Notes: generated by a model not told the origin, from the sequence alone. Numbered from the stretch's first letter, positions 35,362 through 45,334 are shown. The stretch: 64,000 nt of DNA from Phycisphaeraceae bacterium (GCA_002704825.1 PAIY01000193.1:25729-89728), one strand, 5' to 3'. Numbers and translations are program-made.

Positions 35362-38300
35362 TGCGCTGCACTGGACCATGCTTCGTTGGTGCCTGTGCCG
35401 TAGGTCATTTGTAGCGTCTTGCCAATCTCAGGGCGGGCAAAGTCCACCTGGAACTCCAGGCCGAAGGTGCTTTGGGGCAGGGACTTGAAACCCAGCGAAT
35501 GCCACGGGATCATTGCTTCAAGCAGGTAGCCGGCGTCCGTGGGCGTCCGTGCAATTTGGATATTCGAATCGCTGGCAGCAGCAAACGGACTGCCGGGGCG
35601 ACTGTATGCCAGGAACAACTGCTTGGTGGGTTTCTTACCTTCATTATTCACATCCGAAAAGACTTCCAGGCAATCGCCTTTGTACCAATCCGCATTCTCT
35701 GTTGCGATGGGCAAGCCCCCCTTGTCAATGTGCGCCAGTAAGGCCAGGCCCTTCTGCGTTGCGATCATCCAAAACGTCGCGCCTTCTTCATTGAGTTGAC
35801 TGCCGAAGACGACATGTGAACCAAAGAAATGCCAATCCGGGACATTGTCTTCATCCATTGCAAGACCAAACGCTTGAGCCCACAGCTTATCATCGGGCAT
35901 GCCATCAATGTCGATTTGACCCTTTAAAACAAGTGGCAAATCAATTGCTGATGATTTGGGTTTTTGGACCTTGGGCATCATGCTCAGAAGTTCATCTTTA
36001 GCAATCGAACTATTGTCCGCAGGCTTGTCCAGCAGGAACTCAACACGTTTGAAGTTACCAACCGCTGCACTATTCATGATCGGGCCAACCACGCCAAAGT
36101 CCATTCGCTTGACGGTGGACCAGTCGATGGATTCGGGGACATCGGTTTTACCTTTGGCCGATTTTTTCTGGAGTTTGAAGTCGGACGCGGTGAGCAGGAC
36201 ATCATGCCACTGGTCATTTTCGAAAATGTAGTTGATCTGTTTGGACTTGTACTTCAAGCCATCTTTACAGGTCAGTGTCAAGAACGCATCACGCGGCTGG
36301 GTGCCATCACCTTTAAAGTGCAGGATCATGCCCTTGCAATTCTCCGGCTTGGTTTGGGGTGCAGTGAGATCAGCAAAGCATCCGCCGAACCATTCCTGAT
36401 TGACTTTCCCGAAGGTGATCTTCGAATACTTGCCATCACTGTCGGTGGCTTTACTGGCCTTGGCGTTGACGTAGGCGAAGGGGAATTTGGTTTGGGAAAA
36501 GTCCGCGGATGTAAAACGGATATCCCCCTGCTGAACTTCCGTATCATCGACCACTTTGCTTTTCGCAGAGCGAACAAAGAGTTCCTGGGCATCCATGAGT
36601 GGAGCAGCAGGCGGTTGGGTTGAACGTGAAGACACTTGGGTTGGGAAGCCAGCAAACTTTTCATTGACCGGCGCATCAAAGCCTTGGGTTGCAACTTCAA
36701 ACCAGATGGTCTGCCAACGCGGGGTGAGTTCGAGTTTGATGTTGTTCCCACTGCGGCTAACTGGAACTTCACCGAGCCGACGACCTCTGGAATCCAGTGC
36801 GTAGACATGCAGTTTGGATGCGATGTTGGATTTAAGGATGAGTTGCCCACGCAGACCTTCGACAAAACAGGGGGATTGGCCGGCTTTGAGCACCACCGTT
36901 TTACCTGCCTTGTTAGGGCCGACTTCCATGCCGGTGTTCTTCATGCGACCGGCAGCGGTGAGAATCATGCGTTGTGATTGGTCAATGGGTTTGTTGTCGG
37001 CAGATGTGATGAGGACGTTGCCATAGGGCACATCAATTTCACATTGCAGGTTGTCGGTTTTGTTATTTTCCCGCCAACCCATGAGACCGGAAAAACCCTG
37101 TGTTTTAGGGGTATCGACGACCAGCGTGCCACGCCCCCAGTCGAACGTCAGTTCGCCGGTATCGGAGGTATACCACGTGTTATCGACATCATTGTCCGCA
37201 GTGGGAATGCCCCAACGTTTGGCAGCATGCAGATACAAACGCAGCAACCAACGCGCGTCCTTGGTCTTCTTGTCGAAGCTGCCTGCATTGGGGAAAACCA
37301 CGTTGCGATCATCGATCCAACCGAGCGTGTACTTCTTATCCGCACTGACACCGATGGGTGAACTGCCTGCGGGGATACTCTTGATGTCGATCGCTGCTTC
37401 CAGTGTCGGGAAGGAGATCGTTGTGTCTTGCTCCCATGGCGAGGTGAGTGAAAAGGTTGACGGCTTATCAAGCTTGACCACCTTCACCGATGGGTGAATC
37501 TTGCGGACGGGATACGCCAAGTCACGTGATTTGTGATAGGGATCGTTGTAAGGATTATCGCCGAGTATCACAGCATGTTTTGCGTTGCTGTAATCACCTG
37601 AAGCACTGCGGCCGGTGGTGAAGACGACATCGGCTTTGCCATCGTAGACCTCATCAAAAAAGTAGTTGTTCACATCATGGATCATGGGCATGAAGAGCGC
37701 CAGACCACCGATACTCCCTGTGCCGTTGGCCTTACCCGGTGCATGGAGATTTTGCTCCATGCGGTCAACTGCTGAGCAGGCGATATGCACTTTGACTTTG
37801 GGGCGCGAGATATCCTGGCGGATGAACATCGGCGAGATGATGCGGTTGGTTGCCATCCACGGGAAGTCATGCAGCGAACTGAAGGATCGGGAGATTTTCT
37901 TTTTGTAGCCGATGTATCGGAAGGTGTAGTCAAAGTCAGGCATGCGTTCGCCACGCCAACGGTGCGCCAAGGTGAAGTGCAGGGATTGGGTGATGTTCTG
38001 GTAACTGGAGATGGTAGCCACCGCCATGTTCACATCGGCACGTTGGGTGAACGTCCCGCCGGTCCATTCACCGTTGACAGCTGCAACACCTTGCGCTTTG
38101 ACACGCGGGATGTTGGAGAACCAGTTGTTGACGCGCAGGTCCACGCCTTCGAGTTCACCGCCGGTGACACCGGGTCGTGCGTTGAAGACCGTGTTGCCGT
38201 TGGCATAGAGATGCGCTGCAAGCACGCGTCCGTCCTGAATCTCAGCGTACTGATTGGCTGGGCCGTAAAGTTCATGCGAACCAAGGACCAATCCCTTGTA

Positions 38301-39452
38301 ACCAAGTGACCGAATATGCTGCGTTGCATCACGGTAAAAGTCCGCAGCGGTCTCACTGAGATAGTTAAAATAATCATTGACACGCGATGCACCACGTGTC
38401 TTGGAGCGATGCGGCCGATCCCACTTGGTAAAGGCCATCAATCGCGGTGCAAAAACCGTGTTCTTCGTCGGATCTTCGTTGGCAAAGAGGCCATGCGTCC
38501 CCTCAAGGTCCGTCCAGGCTTTGTCAAGTTTTTCCCTTGTCCCATAGCGTTTAACGAGCCACTGGTTCCACTGCTGGTTATGCCACTGGGTCATCGAGTC
38601 GGTGAGTTTGAAGCTCCAATCCCAGAACAGGCCGTTCTCGTTGATGATCTCAATGGTGACAACGCCCGGCTCATCCCCCCAGCGATTGCCGGTGTATGGA
38701 TTCACGTGATTGAGAAACTCGGTGACGAATCGCTTCCATGCATTGACGATGGCAGGATGCGGAAAAAGCCCCTTCCAACCCTTGCCGTTAATCTTTTTGA
38801 GTTTCTCAAAGTCCGGCACGTTCAGACCGTCTTCCTCAAGCAGATCGCGATAGTCAATCAAGTCCAGATAGACATAGATGCCACGCTTGTAGAGTTCGGA
38901 TGCAAACTTGTCGAACCGATCCATCTCGCTGGGCTCAAGCAGGTAATTGCTCTTGGGATTAACCTGCAAAAAGCCAAGGCCCTTGGCATTCATATCGTTG
39001 TGATGAAAGCGAACCAGGTTGTAACCCTTGGCAGCAATGGCGTCCGCCAACACCTCAATTTCCTTTGGTTTTTCCGGGAAAGAAGCACCAAAGGCCAACG
39101 TCGTCCCCCAGAACCTGACCGGTGTGCCATCGGCAAAGGCAATGGAACCGTCGGCCTGGGTTTGCACATGACCATGTTTACCCGCGGGCTTGTCAAAGAG
39201 CCACGGCCCGACGTTGATGACCGAGTCCTCTGCGAAGCGCGGGTAACGCGACATCGACCAGGGAATCAAATCCGCCTCATCAGGCAACACCTCCGCAGGC
39301 ACCTGCGATAACACCTGTTCGGCAGCATCAACATCATCCATCGGCATCAACAACAAACACCCCATCACAACGACGGCCAAACCAAGCAAGCCTTGACGCA
39401 TGATTTGATGTGAGTTGAAACGCAAATCAGAACAGGTACGAATTGCAAACAT
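35331..39452 (-). CDS. Large secreted clan GH-A-like hydrolase with C-terminal carbohydrate-binding module
   Basis: 1373 residues. Signal peptide with a long n-region, hydrophobic LLGLAVVVMGCLLLM, cleaved near DDVDA. GGAG 5 bases before the ATG at 39452 supports this start. Residues ~90-560: TIM-barrel hydrolase with TIEIINENG (candidate acid/base E272) and AAVNGEWTGG (candidate nucleophile E462), similar to beta-galactosidase/mannanase-like clan GH-A enzymes. The middle holds beta-sandwich modules, one of carbohydrate-binding type with a KFPFAYVNA region ~1000-1160. Residues ~1180-1373 (LKGQIDIDGMPDDKLWAQA, WYKGDCLEVFSDVNNEG, FQVDFARPE) match CBM9-like modules. Downstream of a pseudopilin on the same strand; probable target of the LacI regulator at 40366. 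Confidence 0.72.
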   Translation of the reverse strand: MFAIRTCSDLRFNSHQIMRQGLLGLAVVVMGCLLLMPMDDVDAAEQVLSQVPAEVLPDEADLIPWSMSRYPRFAEDSVINVGPWLFDKPAGKHGHVQTQADGSIAFADGTPVRFWGTTLAFGASFPEKPKEIEVLADAIAAKGYNLVRFHHNDMNAKGLGFLQVNPKSNYLLEPSEMDRFDKFASELYKRGIYVYLDLIDYRDLLEEDGLNVPDFEKLKKINGKGWKGLFPHPAIVNAWKRFVTEFLNHVNPYTGNRWGDEPGVVTIEIINENGLFWDWSFKLTDSMTQWHNQQWNQWLVKRYGTREKLDKAWTDLEGTHGLFANEDPTKNTVFAPRLMAFTKWDRPHRSKTRGASRVNDYFNYLSETAADFYRDATQHIRSLGYKGLVLGSHELYGPANQYAEIQDGRVLAAHLYANGNTVFNARPGVTGGELEGVDLRVNNWFSNIPRVKAQGVAAVNGEWTGGTFTQRADVNMAVATISSYQNITQSLHFTLAHRWRGERMPDFDYTFRYIGYKKKISRSFSSLHDFPWMATNRIISPMFIRQDISRPKVKVHIACSAVDRMEQNLHAPGKANGTGSIGGLALFMPMIHDVNNYFFDEVYDGKADVVFTTGRSASGDYSNAKHAVILGDNPYNDPYHKSRDLAYPVRKIHPSVKVVKLDKPSTFSLTSPWEQDTTISFPTLEAAIDIKSIPAGSSPIGVSADKKYTLGWIDDRNVVFPNAGSFDKKTKDARWLLRLYLHAAKRWGIPTADNDVDNTWYTSDTGELTFDWGRGTLVVDTPKTQGFSGLMGWRENNKTDNLQCEIDVPYGNVLITSADNKPIDQSQRMILTAAGRMKNTGMEVGPNKAGKTVVLKAGQSPCFVEGLRGQLILKSNIASKLHVYALDSRGRRLGEVPVSRSGNNIKLELTPRWQTIWFEVATQGFDAPVNEKFAGFPTQVSSRSTQPPAAPLMDAQELFVRSAKSKVVDDTEVQQGDIRFTSADFSQTKFPFAYVNAKASKATDSDGKYSKITFGKVNQEWFGGCFADLTAPQTKPENCKGMILHFKGDGTQPRDAFLTLTCKDGLKYKSKQINYIFENDQWHDVLLTASDFKLQKKSAKGKTDVPESIDWSTVKRMDFGVVGPIMNSAAVGNFKRVEFLLDKPADNSSIAKDELLSMMPKVQKPKSSAIDLPLVLKGQIDIDGMPDDKLWAQAFGLAMDEDNVPDWHFFGSHVVFGSQLNEEGATFWMIATQKGLALLAHIDKGGLPIATENADWYKGDCLEVFSDVNNEGKKPTKQLFLAYSRPGSPFAAASDSNIQIARTPTDAGYLLEAMIPWHSLGFKSLPQSTFGLEFQVDFARPEIGKTLQMTYGTGTNEAWSSAAHYLKVTLKQQ

Positions 39453-39575
39453 AAAAACTCCAAACAGTGCGTGGGCAAACGCAGGACAAATAACAGGGGC
39501 AGGATCCGATCAGCATGCCCGGATCAGGCAAGCTCGAACGAATCGAATGGTGATGCCAAACAGGATGACCGGGAA

Positions 39576-40223
39576 TCAGAATCCCAAACCATATCGCTTG
39601 GCAATGTTCGGATCACGGCTGAGAACCACATGACCATCCAGATAAAGCTTGCTCTGAGATTCAACCGAACCATTGGGGTGTCTGTGCATGTTGATCCAGG
39701 CGGAACTCGTTTTACCCGGATCATCGGCGGTATCGGAAACAATGAGTTTCTTTGAGGGTTTCAAATCCACATCATGCAAGGTCATGGGCTGGTAGGTATT
39801 GATTTTGTAGTACGAACCACGCGTCATGATGTAAAAATAGGAACTGCGGCTGGAGTACATTTTCATCCAGTACTTCCGCCAATCCTTACGGATGCTGATG
39901 GGGCATTGTGATAACTCGCCCTTCAAGCCATAAGGTTTCATCACCCGCCACATGTAATCCAAACGCGACTTGCCCGAAGCTCCGACTCTTGCCGAATAGG
40001 AATAGTCGGCATTGTAGATCGGCAAGGTCTCGGCGTAATCACCGGCATAGGCATGGACGATCAAACCCATCTGACGCAGGTTGGTCTGGCATCCGGTCAA
40101 CCCCGCAGCGCGACGCGCCTTGGCCAACGCCGGCAGCAAAATCGAAATCAACAAGGCAATGATGCTGATGACCACCAACAACTCAATGAGCGTAAATCCG
40201 AGATTGTGGCGTAATCTGACCAT
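39576..40223 (-). CDS. Type II pseudopilin-like protein
   Basis: 215 residues. N-terminus [34 protein letters not shown] is the prepilin cleavage/methylation signal with the Glu at +5. C-terminal half is soluble and lacks a clear H-X9-DG end, having [13 protein letters not shown] instead, which keeps only a LDGH. Start ATG 40223 has TCTGGAGA upstream, the same leader seen before the other pseudopilin at 16613. Divergent from the LacI gene with a palindrome and a perfect -10 TATAAT on this strand (rc of 40259-40264). The large hydrolase follows 123 bases downstream on the same strand, so the two may share a transcript. Confidence 0.88.
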   Translation of the reverse strand: MVRLRHNLGFTLIELLVVISIIALLISILLPALAKARRAAGLTGCQTNLRQMGLIVHAYAGDYAETLPIYNADYSYSARVGASGKSRLDYMWRVMKPYGLKGELSQCPISIRKDWRKYWMKMYSSRSSYFYIMTRGSYYKINTYQPMTLHDVDLKPSKKLIVSDTADDPGKTSSAWINMHRHPNGSVESQSKLYLDGHVVLSRDPNIAKRYGLGF

Positions 40224-40258
40224 GTCATTCTCCAGAGCAGGAGGTGTGAACAAATAGA

Positions 40259-40314
40259 ATTATATCAAAAATAACACTTGCGACTGTTTACGCAAAGTGT
40301 AAACTTGATATATT
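40259..40314. promoter_or_regulatory. Divergent promoter region with LacI-type operator
   Basis: GTTTACGC-aaa-GTGTAAAC (40286-40304) is a near-perfect palindrome, 7 of 8 pairs, of LacI/CcpA type. On the plus strand it overlaps TTTACG (40287-40292), with TATATT (40309-40314) 16 bases downstream, a plausible promoter of the LacI gene. On the minus strand a perfect TATAAT (rc of 40259-40264) would serve the pseudopilin gene. The layout suggests autorepression and repression of the pilin/hydrolase unit by the same protein. Confidence 0.5.
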
Positions 40315-40365
40315 GTGAAGTCAACGTTCGCACCAACTTTTTTTTGAATTTATGATGGGACCGCT

Positions 40366-41475
40366 ATGGCCAGTCTCAGACAAATCGCCAAAAAGGCCGG
40401 GGTCAGCCCCACCACGGTCAGTCGTGTTCTCAATGACGCGAAGTATGCGGATCAGGTTTCCGAAGCCTGTCGCAAGCGCGTTCAGGAGATCGCCAAGGAA
40501 GCGGGGTATCAGAGCAGCTATCACCGCCGTGCGATTCAGAAGTCCGTCGCGGAGACGATCGCCCTGGTACTCCCGTTTGGTCAGCACAAGCCTGACGAAA
40601 CCAATCCTGACTCCCTGTTGGAGCCGGTGTTTCATGGCTTGATAGCAGGTATCGAATCAGCGATGCACGGTTCGGGATATGCCCTGAGTCTTGTGGGGCC
40701 AGGGCGAACCAAGCGAGCTGAGGAACTTGGTATTGCCGGTCTACAGAGCAAGCGTTATGACGCCCTGATTCTCCCGACACTCACCAACCTGTACCAAGAC
40801 GTAACCACGCAGATCAGACAAACCATTGATCACGCACAGAACAACGCGCGCATTGTGCAGATCGACTACCACAACACCGCCCAATCCAATCACCCATCGA
40901 TTTATTTTGATGAAGCTCAAGCCTGTCACATGGTGCTTGAGCATCTGCACGAACAAGGCCATCGTAATGTGCTGATGCTCAACCGCAGTCACACATCCAA
41001 TCGCGATCACTACTACCAGGAAGCTGGCAAAACCCTGGGCATGACGGTACAAACCCAGACGGTCAAAATCGACAGCCAAACCAAAAGCTCGCTGGCGGGT
41101 CACACCGACACCACTGAAGCTGCAGAGAACAGCATGCTCGTTCGTCTTGCCACCGGTCCACATGATTACACTGCTGTGATTGGTTACAACGACTCGATGG
41201 CCATGGGCATCATTCGCGCATTGCATCGTGCCGGCAAACGCATCCCCGAGGATGTCTGCGTCGTCGGTTGGGATAACACGCTAGCCCCCTTTGCCTCCCC
41301 TGCTTTAACAAGTATTGATTCACAGTTCGTGGAGATGGGACGCCAGGCCGGCAAGCTTGCCATCGAACTGGCCAGTGCAGATGAAGCCAAACTCGCTGCC
41401 ATCCAGAAAACGCGCATCGTCCTGAAACCCGAACTCTTCTGCCGCGAAAGCACCGGCACCGCCGCAAACCTTTAA
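40366..41475 (+). CDS. LacI-family transcriptional regulator
   Basis: 369 residues. N-terminal helix-turn-helix LRQIAKKAGVSPTTVSRVLND with the hinge ACRKRVQEIAKEAGYQ, then a periplasmic-binding-type sugar sensor (~60-340) with CVVGWDNTLAPFASPALTSIDS, the typical end of the domain. GGGA lies before the ATG at 40366. Upstream palindrome at 40286-40304 is the likely operator. Divergent from a pseudopilin and a large secreted hydrolase, so the effector is probably a sugar released by that hydrolase. Confidence 0.9.
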   Translation: MASLRQIAKKAGVSPTTVSRVLNDAKYADQVSEACRKRVQEIAKEAGYQSSYHRRAIQKSVAETIALVLPFGQHKPDETNPDSLLEPVFHGLIAGIESAMHGSGYALSLVGPGRTKRAEELGIAGLQSKRYDALILPTLTNLYQDVTTQIRQTIDHAQNNARIVQIDYHNTAQSNHPSIYFDEAQACHMVLEHLHEQGHRNVLMLNRSHTSNRDHYYQEAGKTLGMTVQTQTVKIDSQTKSSLAGHTDTTEAAENSMLVRLATGPHDYTAVIGYNDSMAMGIIRALHRAGKRIPEDVCVVGWDNTLAPFASPALTSIDSQFVEMGRQAGKLAIELASADEAKLAAIQKTRIVLKPELFCRESTGTAANL

Positions 41476-41555
41476 CAAAACTTCACCCTTGGACAAAGCG
41501 CTAAACACGACAACACATCAGGCAGAAGTATCTTTTTTAAATTACAATCCCTGCC

Positions 41556-43199
41556 ATGAATACGTTGACAGCGACTGGTTTTTTTCTGTTTCCCGCTGCC
41601 ATTATCGGTTTGCCTCTGCTGATCGTCGGCTCGCGCCTGCTGTTTATCGCCTTATACCGTGTTCGGCACGGCAACCAACCCCACTGCCGCAAGTGCGATT
41701 ACCAGCTCACCGGGATGACTACCGAACAGACCTGCTGCCCGGAGTGCGGGGGCAATCTGCGCTCGGCCAAAGCCATCGTCAAAGGAACACGCCAAACCAA
41801 CAACCCCCTGATATTCACCAGCATCATCATGGTATTGATTGCTTCAGGACTCCTGGGCAAAAGCGCCCATGTCTTTCACACCACCAACCAATGGATCAAA
41901 TACAAACCCACCGCCTGGCTGATCAACGACGCGATCCGCGAATTCAACGGCCCGGTCAAACGCAACACCAAAGAACTCATTACCCGTTACACCAATCTGA
42001 AAATCAGTGATGATCGTTTGGCTGAGCTTTCTGAAAAAACCGTCAAACTTCAAACACAAAGTATCACTTCATGGAAAAAAAACGCATTCTGGCCCATGAT
42101 TTTAGACAGCCTCGTTGAAGACCGCCTGCTCACACAGCAACAGATGCAGCATTTGATCACAAAAAACTTCACGCTGGAATTGATGGCCAAACCCACACAT
42201 CCCAGGCAAAAATCCTTTACATGTAAAACACACGAACAAACCCTGCTTCAATCAAAAAGTCTGCAATTTTCATATCAAAGAGTCCTTCGGCAAATCACGG
42301 CCAACGATCAATTGCTCAAAGAAATCAAGCAGGACGACACGAGATACACCCCTCAAAGCAATCACACCGGATACTATTACTATTCACTGGACATGGACAA
42401 ACCGCCATTTAGCCAAATCCCTGATGGCGTGGTGCAACTGAACTTTAAACAGCAATTAAATGTCCGAATCGACAGCCCGCACGGATACGAACCGTTTACG
42501 ATTACAGAAACGCATAGCAGGCCCCTGAAAATCATCCCCGCCAACGCCAAGGCCGACACCTTCATCACCGATGAGAAATTCAATAAGTCCATGGATCAAG
42601 CCTGGCATCGCACCCGTGTGATTCAAACCAGCAAGCAAACCAGCGTCTGGGGCGAACTGGAAAATATTCCGTTAAACCTGGCCATGGCAGTGATCCTCAT
42701 CGATCAAGACAAACGACATTATGCGGGGAATCTGCTGATTAACGAAGTGCTGCCCAAGAAATGGTACATGGCACACACCAAGCGTAACTACAAACTTTCA
42801 GGTCAGGTCAAGGTGCTCCTTGAGCCCAGCCAACATGTCGCCAACAGGCATATGAACCTGGCGACCTATTGGGGCAAACCTCTGCAACGTGAGAACATCA
42901 AGATCAACGCGCCGTACGACCCACCGTTTGACATGGATCAAAGCATTGCCGACGAAATGGCGCAGAGCTACACAATCCAGGTTGGCAAACGCCATTCCAA
43001 CAAATCATTGAAATTAACCGTGCACTATCTCACCGCGCCGGCTTGTGTGAACTACATCCTCATGGCCAAGATCAATGATGATTGGCGACAGGTATACAGA
43101 TACCCCTTTAAAACAAGAGGTCGGCCGGGTCACAATTACAGAAGAAGAATCGCCACCTACCAACTGGTTGAACCGGATCTCAAGCACATCACCTTTTGA
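41556..43199 (+). CDS. Membrane protein with CxxC zinc ribbon, interrupted at 3' end
   Basis: 547 residues to a TGA. N-terminal membrane segment ~8-35, zinc ribbon C44-x2-C47 and C61-x2-C64 in PHCRKCDYQLTGM..CCPECG, second membrane segment ~85-101, then ~440 residues of extracytoplasmic, mostly beta-rich sequence with no family I recognise. The CRKCDYQLTGM pattern is common in planctomycete membrane proteins of unknown function. After the TGA at 43197-43199 the same frame stays open for 49 more codons and ends at TAA 43347-43349, overlapping by 3 bases the stop of the convergent GH105 gene; the original protein was probably ~597 residues. A degraded copy of its start is at 35065. Confidence 0.75.
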   Translation: MNTLTATGFFLFPAAIIGLPLLIVGSRLLFIALYRVRHGNQPHCRKCDYQLTGMTTEQTCCPECGGNLRSAKAIVKGTRQTNNPLIFTSIIMVLIASGLLGKSAHVFHTTNQWIKYKPTAWLINDAIREFNGPVKRNTKELITRYTNLKISDDRLAELSEKTVKLQTQSITSWKKNAFWPMILDSLVEDRLLTQQQMQHLITKNFTLELMAKPTHPRQKSFTCKTHEQTLLQSKSLQFSYQRVLRQITANDQLLKEIKQDDTRYTPQSNHTGYYYYSLDMDKPPFSQIPDGVVQLNFKQQLNVRIDSPHGYEPFTITETHSRPLKIIPANAKADTFITDEKFNKSMDQAWHRTRVIQTSKQTSVWGELENIPLNLAMAVILIDQDKRHYAGNLLINEVLPKKWYMAHTKRNYKLSGQVKVLLEPSQHVANRHMNLATYWGKPLQRENIKINAPYDPPFDMDQSIADEMAQSYTIQVGKRHSNKSLKLTVHYLTAPACVNYILMAKINDDWRQVYRYPFKTRGRPGHNYRRRIATYQLVEPDLKHITF

Positions 43200-43349
43200 C
43201 TGGTCCCCAATCCCGAATGGGAAATCAGTACGAAAAGTATCATCCCGCCCTGGGGCTATGCCATCGAATTTAAAGATATCCCGTTACCGGAAGTTGGCGA
43301 ATCCGGGTCGGACAAACGCTATACCGGCCAGGTGCATCTCAACGATTAA
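43197..43349 (+). other. In-frame extension after TGA of the zinc-ribbon gene
   Basis: TGA (43197-43199) followed by 49 sense codons in the same frame and a TAA. The extension reads like protein (LVPNPEWEISTKSIIPPWGYAIEFKD) and its end abuts the convergent gene in the tight way real genes do. TGA is a single change away from TGG or CGA, so a point nonsense mutation, a sequencing error, or readthrough are the options; the first two seem most likely. Confidence 0.6.
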
Positions 43350-44392
43350 ACCGTCACCTTGGCCAAACGGTCGGCCTGCACCAGGCTGAGCATCAGTGGG
43401 CCGAAGCTGTGTGGGTCATCTTTGACCGGTGCTTTCTCGGTGACATATGCCTTGGGCGTACCATCACCGGGACACAGACAACCGGGGCAACACAACTCGG
43501 TCGAGCCGTCATCGTTGATGCAATACTTGATCATGCCATCAAGGGCTTTGTCGAAGGATGCCTTGTATTCCTCGCCAAGAATGCCCTGCTCGACCCCCAC
43601 GCCATAGGCATAAGCGATCAGGCCCGTCCCCGAGCTTTCTTCCCAGGAGTCCGGCGCTTCTTCGAGCACCAGGTGCTGACGCCAGAGACCACGCTCGGAT
43701 TGATGAGGCAGCATGGCTTTACAGTGATCGACAAAGTACTGCTTGCAGGTTTCATACTTGGGATGTTCCTTGGGCAAGCACTGCATCAACTCAGTAAGCG
43801 CGATAATCCCCCAACCCTGCCCACGACCCCAGTAGTCCGTGGAGAATTTGTCCGGCCCGTTAAAGCCACGACTCTGATGCAGCAAACCCGTCTTCTCGTT
43901 TCGGAAGGCATCGTACATGAGCAAGGTCTGATTGATGCCTTCGTCGATGTATTCCTGATTGCCCAGATTCAAACCTGCAAAGAGCAGGTAAGGCGTGATG
44001 GCCATCGCGCAATCGATCCAGATACGATTGGACGTTGCAAGATAGGGATGGGACATAATCCCCTGCGGATCACGTTGGGCGACGAGCATTTCGTCTGCAT
44101 AGTGATCGACATATTTTTTAGTCTTTTCGTCGGTCATCAAGCCGGAGAACAACGCGTAGGCACGGGCAATCCCGCCGATGCGATAGCTGGGGAAGTTGTA
44201 GGCAGAGTGCTTCTCGATCAGGTCGGGGAAGCGTTCAAGCTCCTTGACGCATTTTGCTTTGAGTGCTTCATCGCCGGACTCAACTGCCGTGCGACATAAG
44301 CCGAAAATCGCCAGGACACCGTAGTAGTGATAGACATTGGCGACAGACTTGTAGTGATCAAAAAGTTTGACGGAAGTTTCGAGGTAGTTCAT
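43346..44392 (-). CDS. GH105-type unsaturated glycosyl hydrolase
   Basis: 348 residues, (alpha/alpha)6-barrel family GH105 (YteR/YesR-like), related to GH88. Motifs: RIGGIARAYAL, HPYLATSNRIWIDCAMAITPYLLFAG with the catalytic Asp region, YWGRGQGWGIIALTELM, and WEESSGTGLIAYAYGVG. Such enzymes hydrolyse the unsaturated galacturonyl or glucuronyl residue left by polysaccharide lyases, giving 5-keto-4-deoxyuronate. No signal peptide, so it acts in the cytoplasm. The ATG at 44392 (AGAGA upstream) is preferred over a TTG 54 bases before. It follows kduD by 70 bases on the same strand, consistent with a pectin/uronate operon. Confidence 0.88.
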   Translation of the reverse strand: MNYLETSVKLFDHYKSVANVYHYYGVLAIFGLCRTAVESGDEALKAKCVKELERFPDLIEKHSAYNFPSYRIGGIARAYALFSGLMTDEKTKKYVDHYADEMLVAQRDPQGIMSHPYLATSNRIWIDCAMAITPYLLFAGLNLGNQEYIDEGINQTLLMYDAFRNEKTGLLHQSRGFNGPDKFSTDYWGRGQGWGIIALTELMQCLPKEHPKYETCKQYFVDHCKAMLPHQSERGLWRQHLVLEEAPDSWEESSGTGLIAYAYGVGVEQGILGEEYKASFDKALDGMIKYCINDDGSTELCCPGCLCPGDGTPKAYVTEKAPVKDDPHSFGPLMLSLVQADRLAKVTV

Positions 44393-44462
44393 AACATTTC
44401 TCTGTAAATAGCTGCGACATGGTATATCGCTGATGTCATCAATCAATTGAAAATTTCAGGCA

Positions 44463-45221
44463 TTAACGTGAGAGCCAACCACCATCGACATTGATCGTCG
44501 TGCCATGCAGGTACTTGGCAGCATCGGATGCCAGGAAGACGGCGGTGCCTGCCAGGTCCGACGGATCACCCCACCGACCTGCGGGGATGCGTGCCAGGAT
44601 CGCTTCGTTGCGCACTGGATCATCGCGCAGTGCCTGCGTGTTGTCGGTTGCCATGTAACCGGGAGCGATGGCATTGACGTTGATGTTATACGGGGCAAGC
44701 TCGTTGGCCATGATGCGCGTCAGGCCCATCACGCCATGCTTCGAAGCCGTGTAGGAAGGGACGCGAATACCGCCCTGAAAACTGAGCATGGAGGCGATGT
44801 GAATGATCTTGCCAGCCTTGTTGGCCATCATCTGTTTGCTGACGATCTGGCTGAGAATGAAGATGCTTTTGAGATTGACATTCATCACATCATCCCAGTC
44901 CGCTTCGGTGAAGTCCGGCCAATCGTTGCGGCGGATGATGCCTGCGTTATTGAGCAGGATGTCCACGGGCTTGTCCAGTGATGTAAGCTGCTCACCCAAT
45001 GCTTTGGTTGCATCAATATCACAGAGATTGGCCTGGATACCAGTGAACTTGCGGCCGGTGGCTTCGATGGCTTTCTTGATGTCATCGGGCATATGCGCGT
45101 TGTACACCCCCACGATATCCGCCCCCGCGTTGGCAAGCCCCAACGCCATCCCACTGCCAAGGCCCGTGCTCACACCGGTGACCACGGCCTGTTTACCTTC
45201 GAGAGAAAAATTGATCGACAT
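44463..45221 (-). CDS. kduD: 2-Deoxy-D-gluconate 3-dehydrogenase / 2-keto-3-deoxy-uronate pathway SDR
   Basis: 252 residues. Very close to E. coli KduD over the full length: GMALGLANAGADIVG, NNAGIIRRNDWPDF, IIHIASMLSFQGGIRVPSYTASKHGVMGLTR with the catalytic Ser-Tyr-Lys, and NVNAIAPGYMATDNTQALR. KduD reduces 2,5-diketo-3-deoxygluconate to 2-keto-3-deoxygluconate in pectin and alginate breakdown. CGGAG lies 8 bases before ATG 45221; a longer start at 45239 is possible. With the GH105 gene it forms a two-gene minus-strand unit; the partner KduI is not in the window. Confidence 0.92.
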   Translation of the reverse strand: MSINFSLEGKQAVVTGVSTGLGSGMALGLANAGADIVGVYNAHMPDDIKKAIEATGRKFTGIQANLCDIDATKALGEQLTSLDKPVDILLNNAGIIRRNDWPDFTEADWDDVMNVNLKSIFILSQIVSKQMMANKAGKIIHIASMLSFQGGIRVPSYTASKHGVMGLTRIMANELAPYNINVNAIAPGYMATDNTQALRDDPVRNEAILARIPAGRWGDPSDLAGTAVFLASDAAKYLHGTTINVDGGWLSR

Positions 45222-45334
45222 GTCTGTCACTCCGTACATCTGATGGACAATGTGCAGATGAGTTTAGGCCAATCGCCCGATTCAGACCATGTATGCCAAG
45301 GCAAGTGTTTGCACAAAATGACTGCATTCTCACA

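Noticed and set aside
38316..39311. Plus-strand open frame of 331 codons opposite the large hydrolase
   Set aside because: No motif or start signal, and the opposite strand encodes a signal peptide and GH-A motifs.
43409..44299. Plus-strand open frame of 296 codons opposite the GH105 gene
   Set aside because: Antisense to full-length GH105 motifs; no ribosome site.
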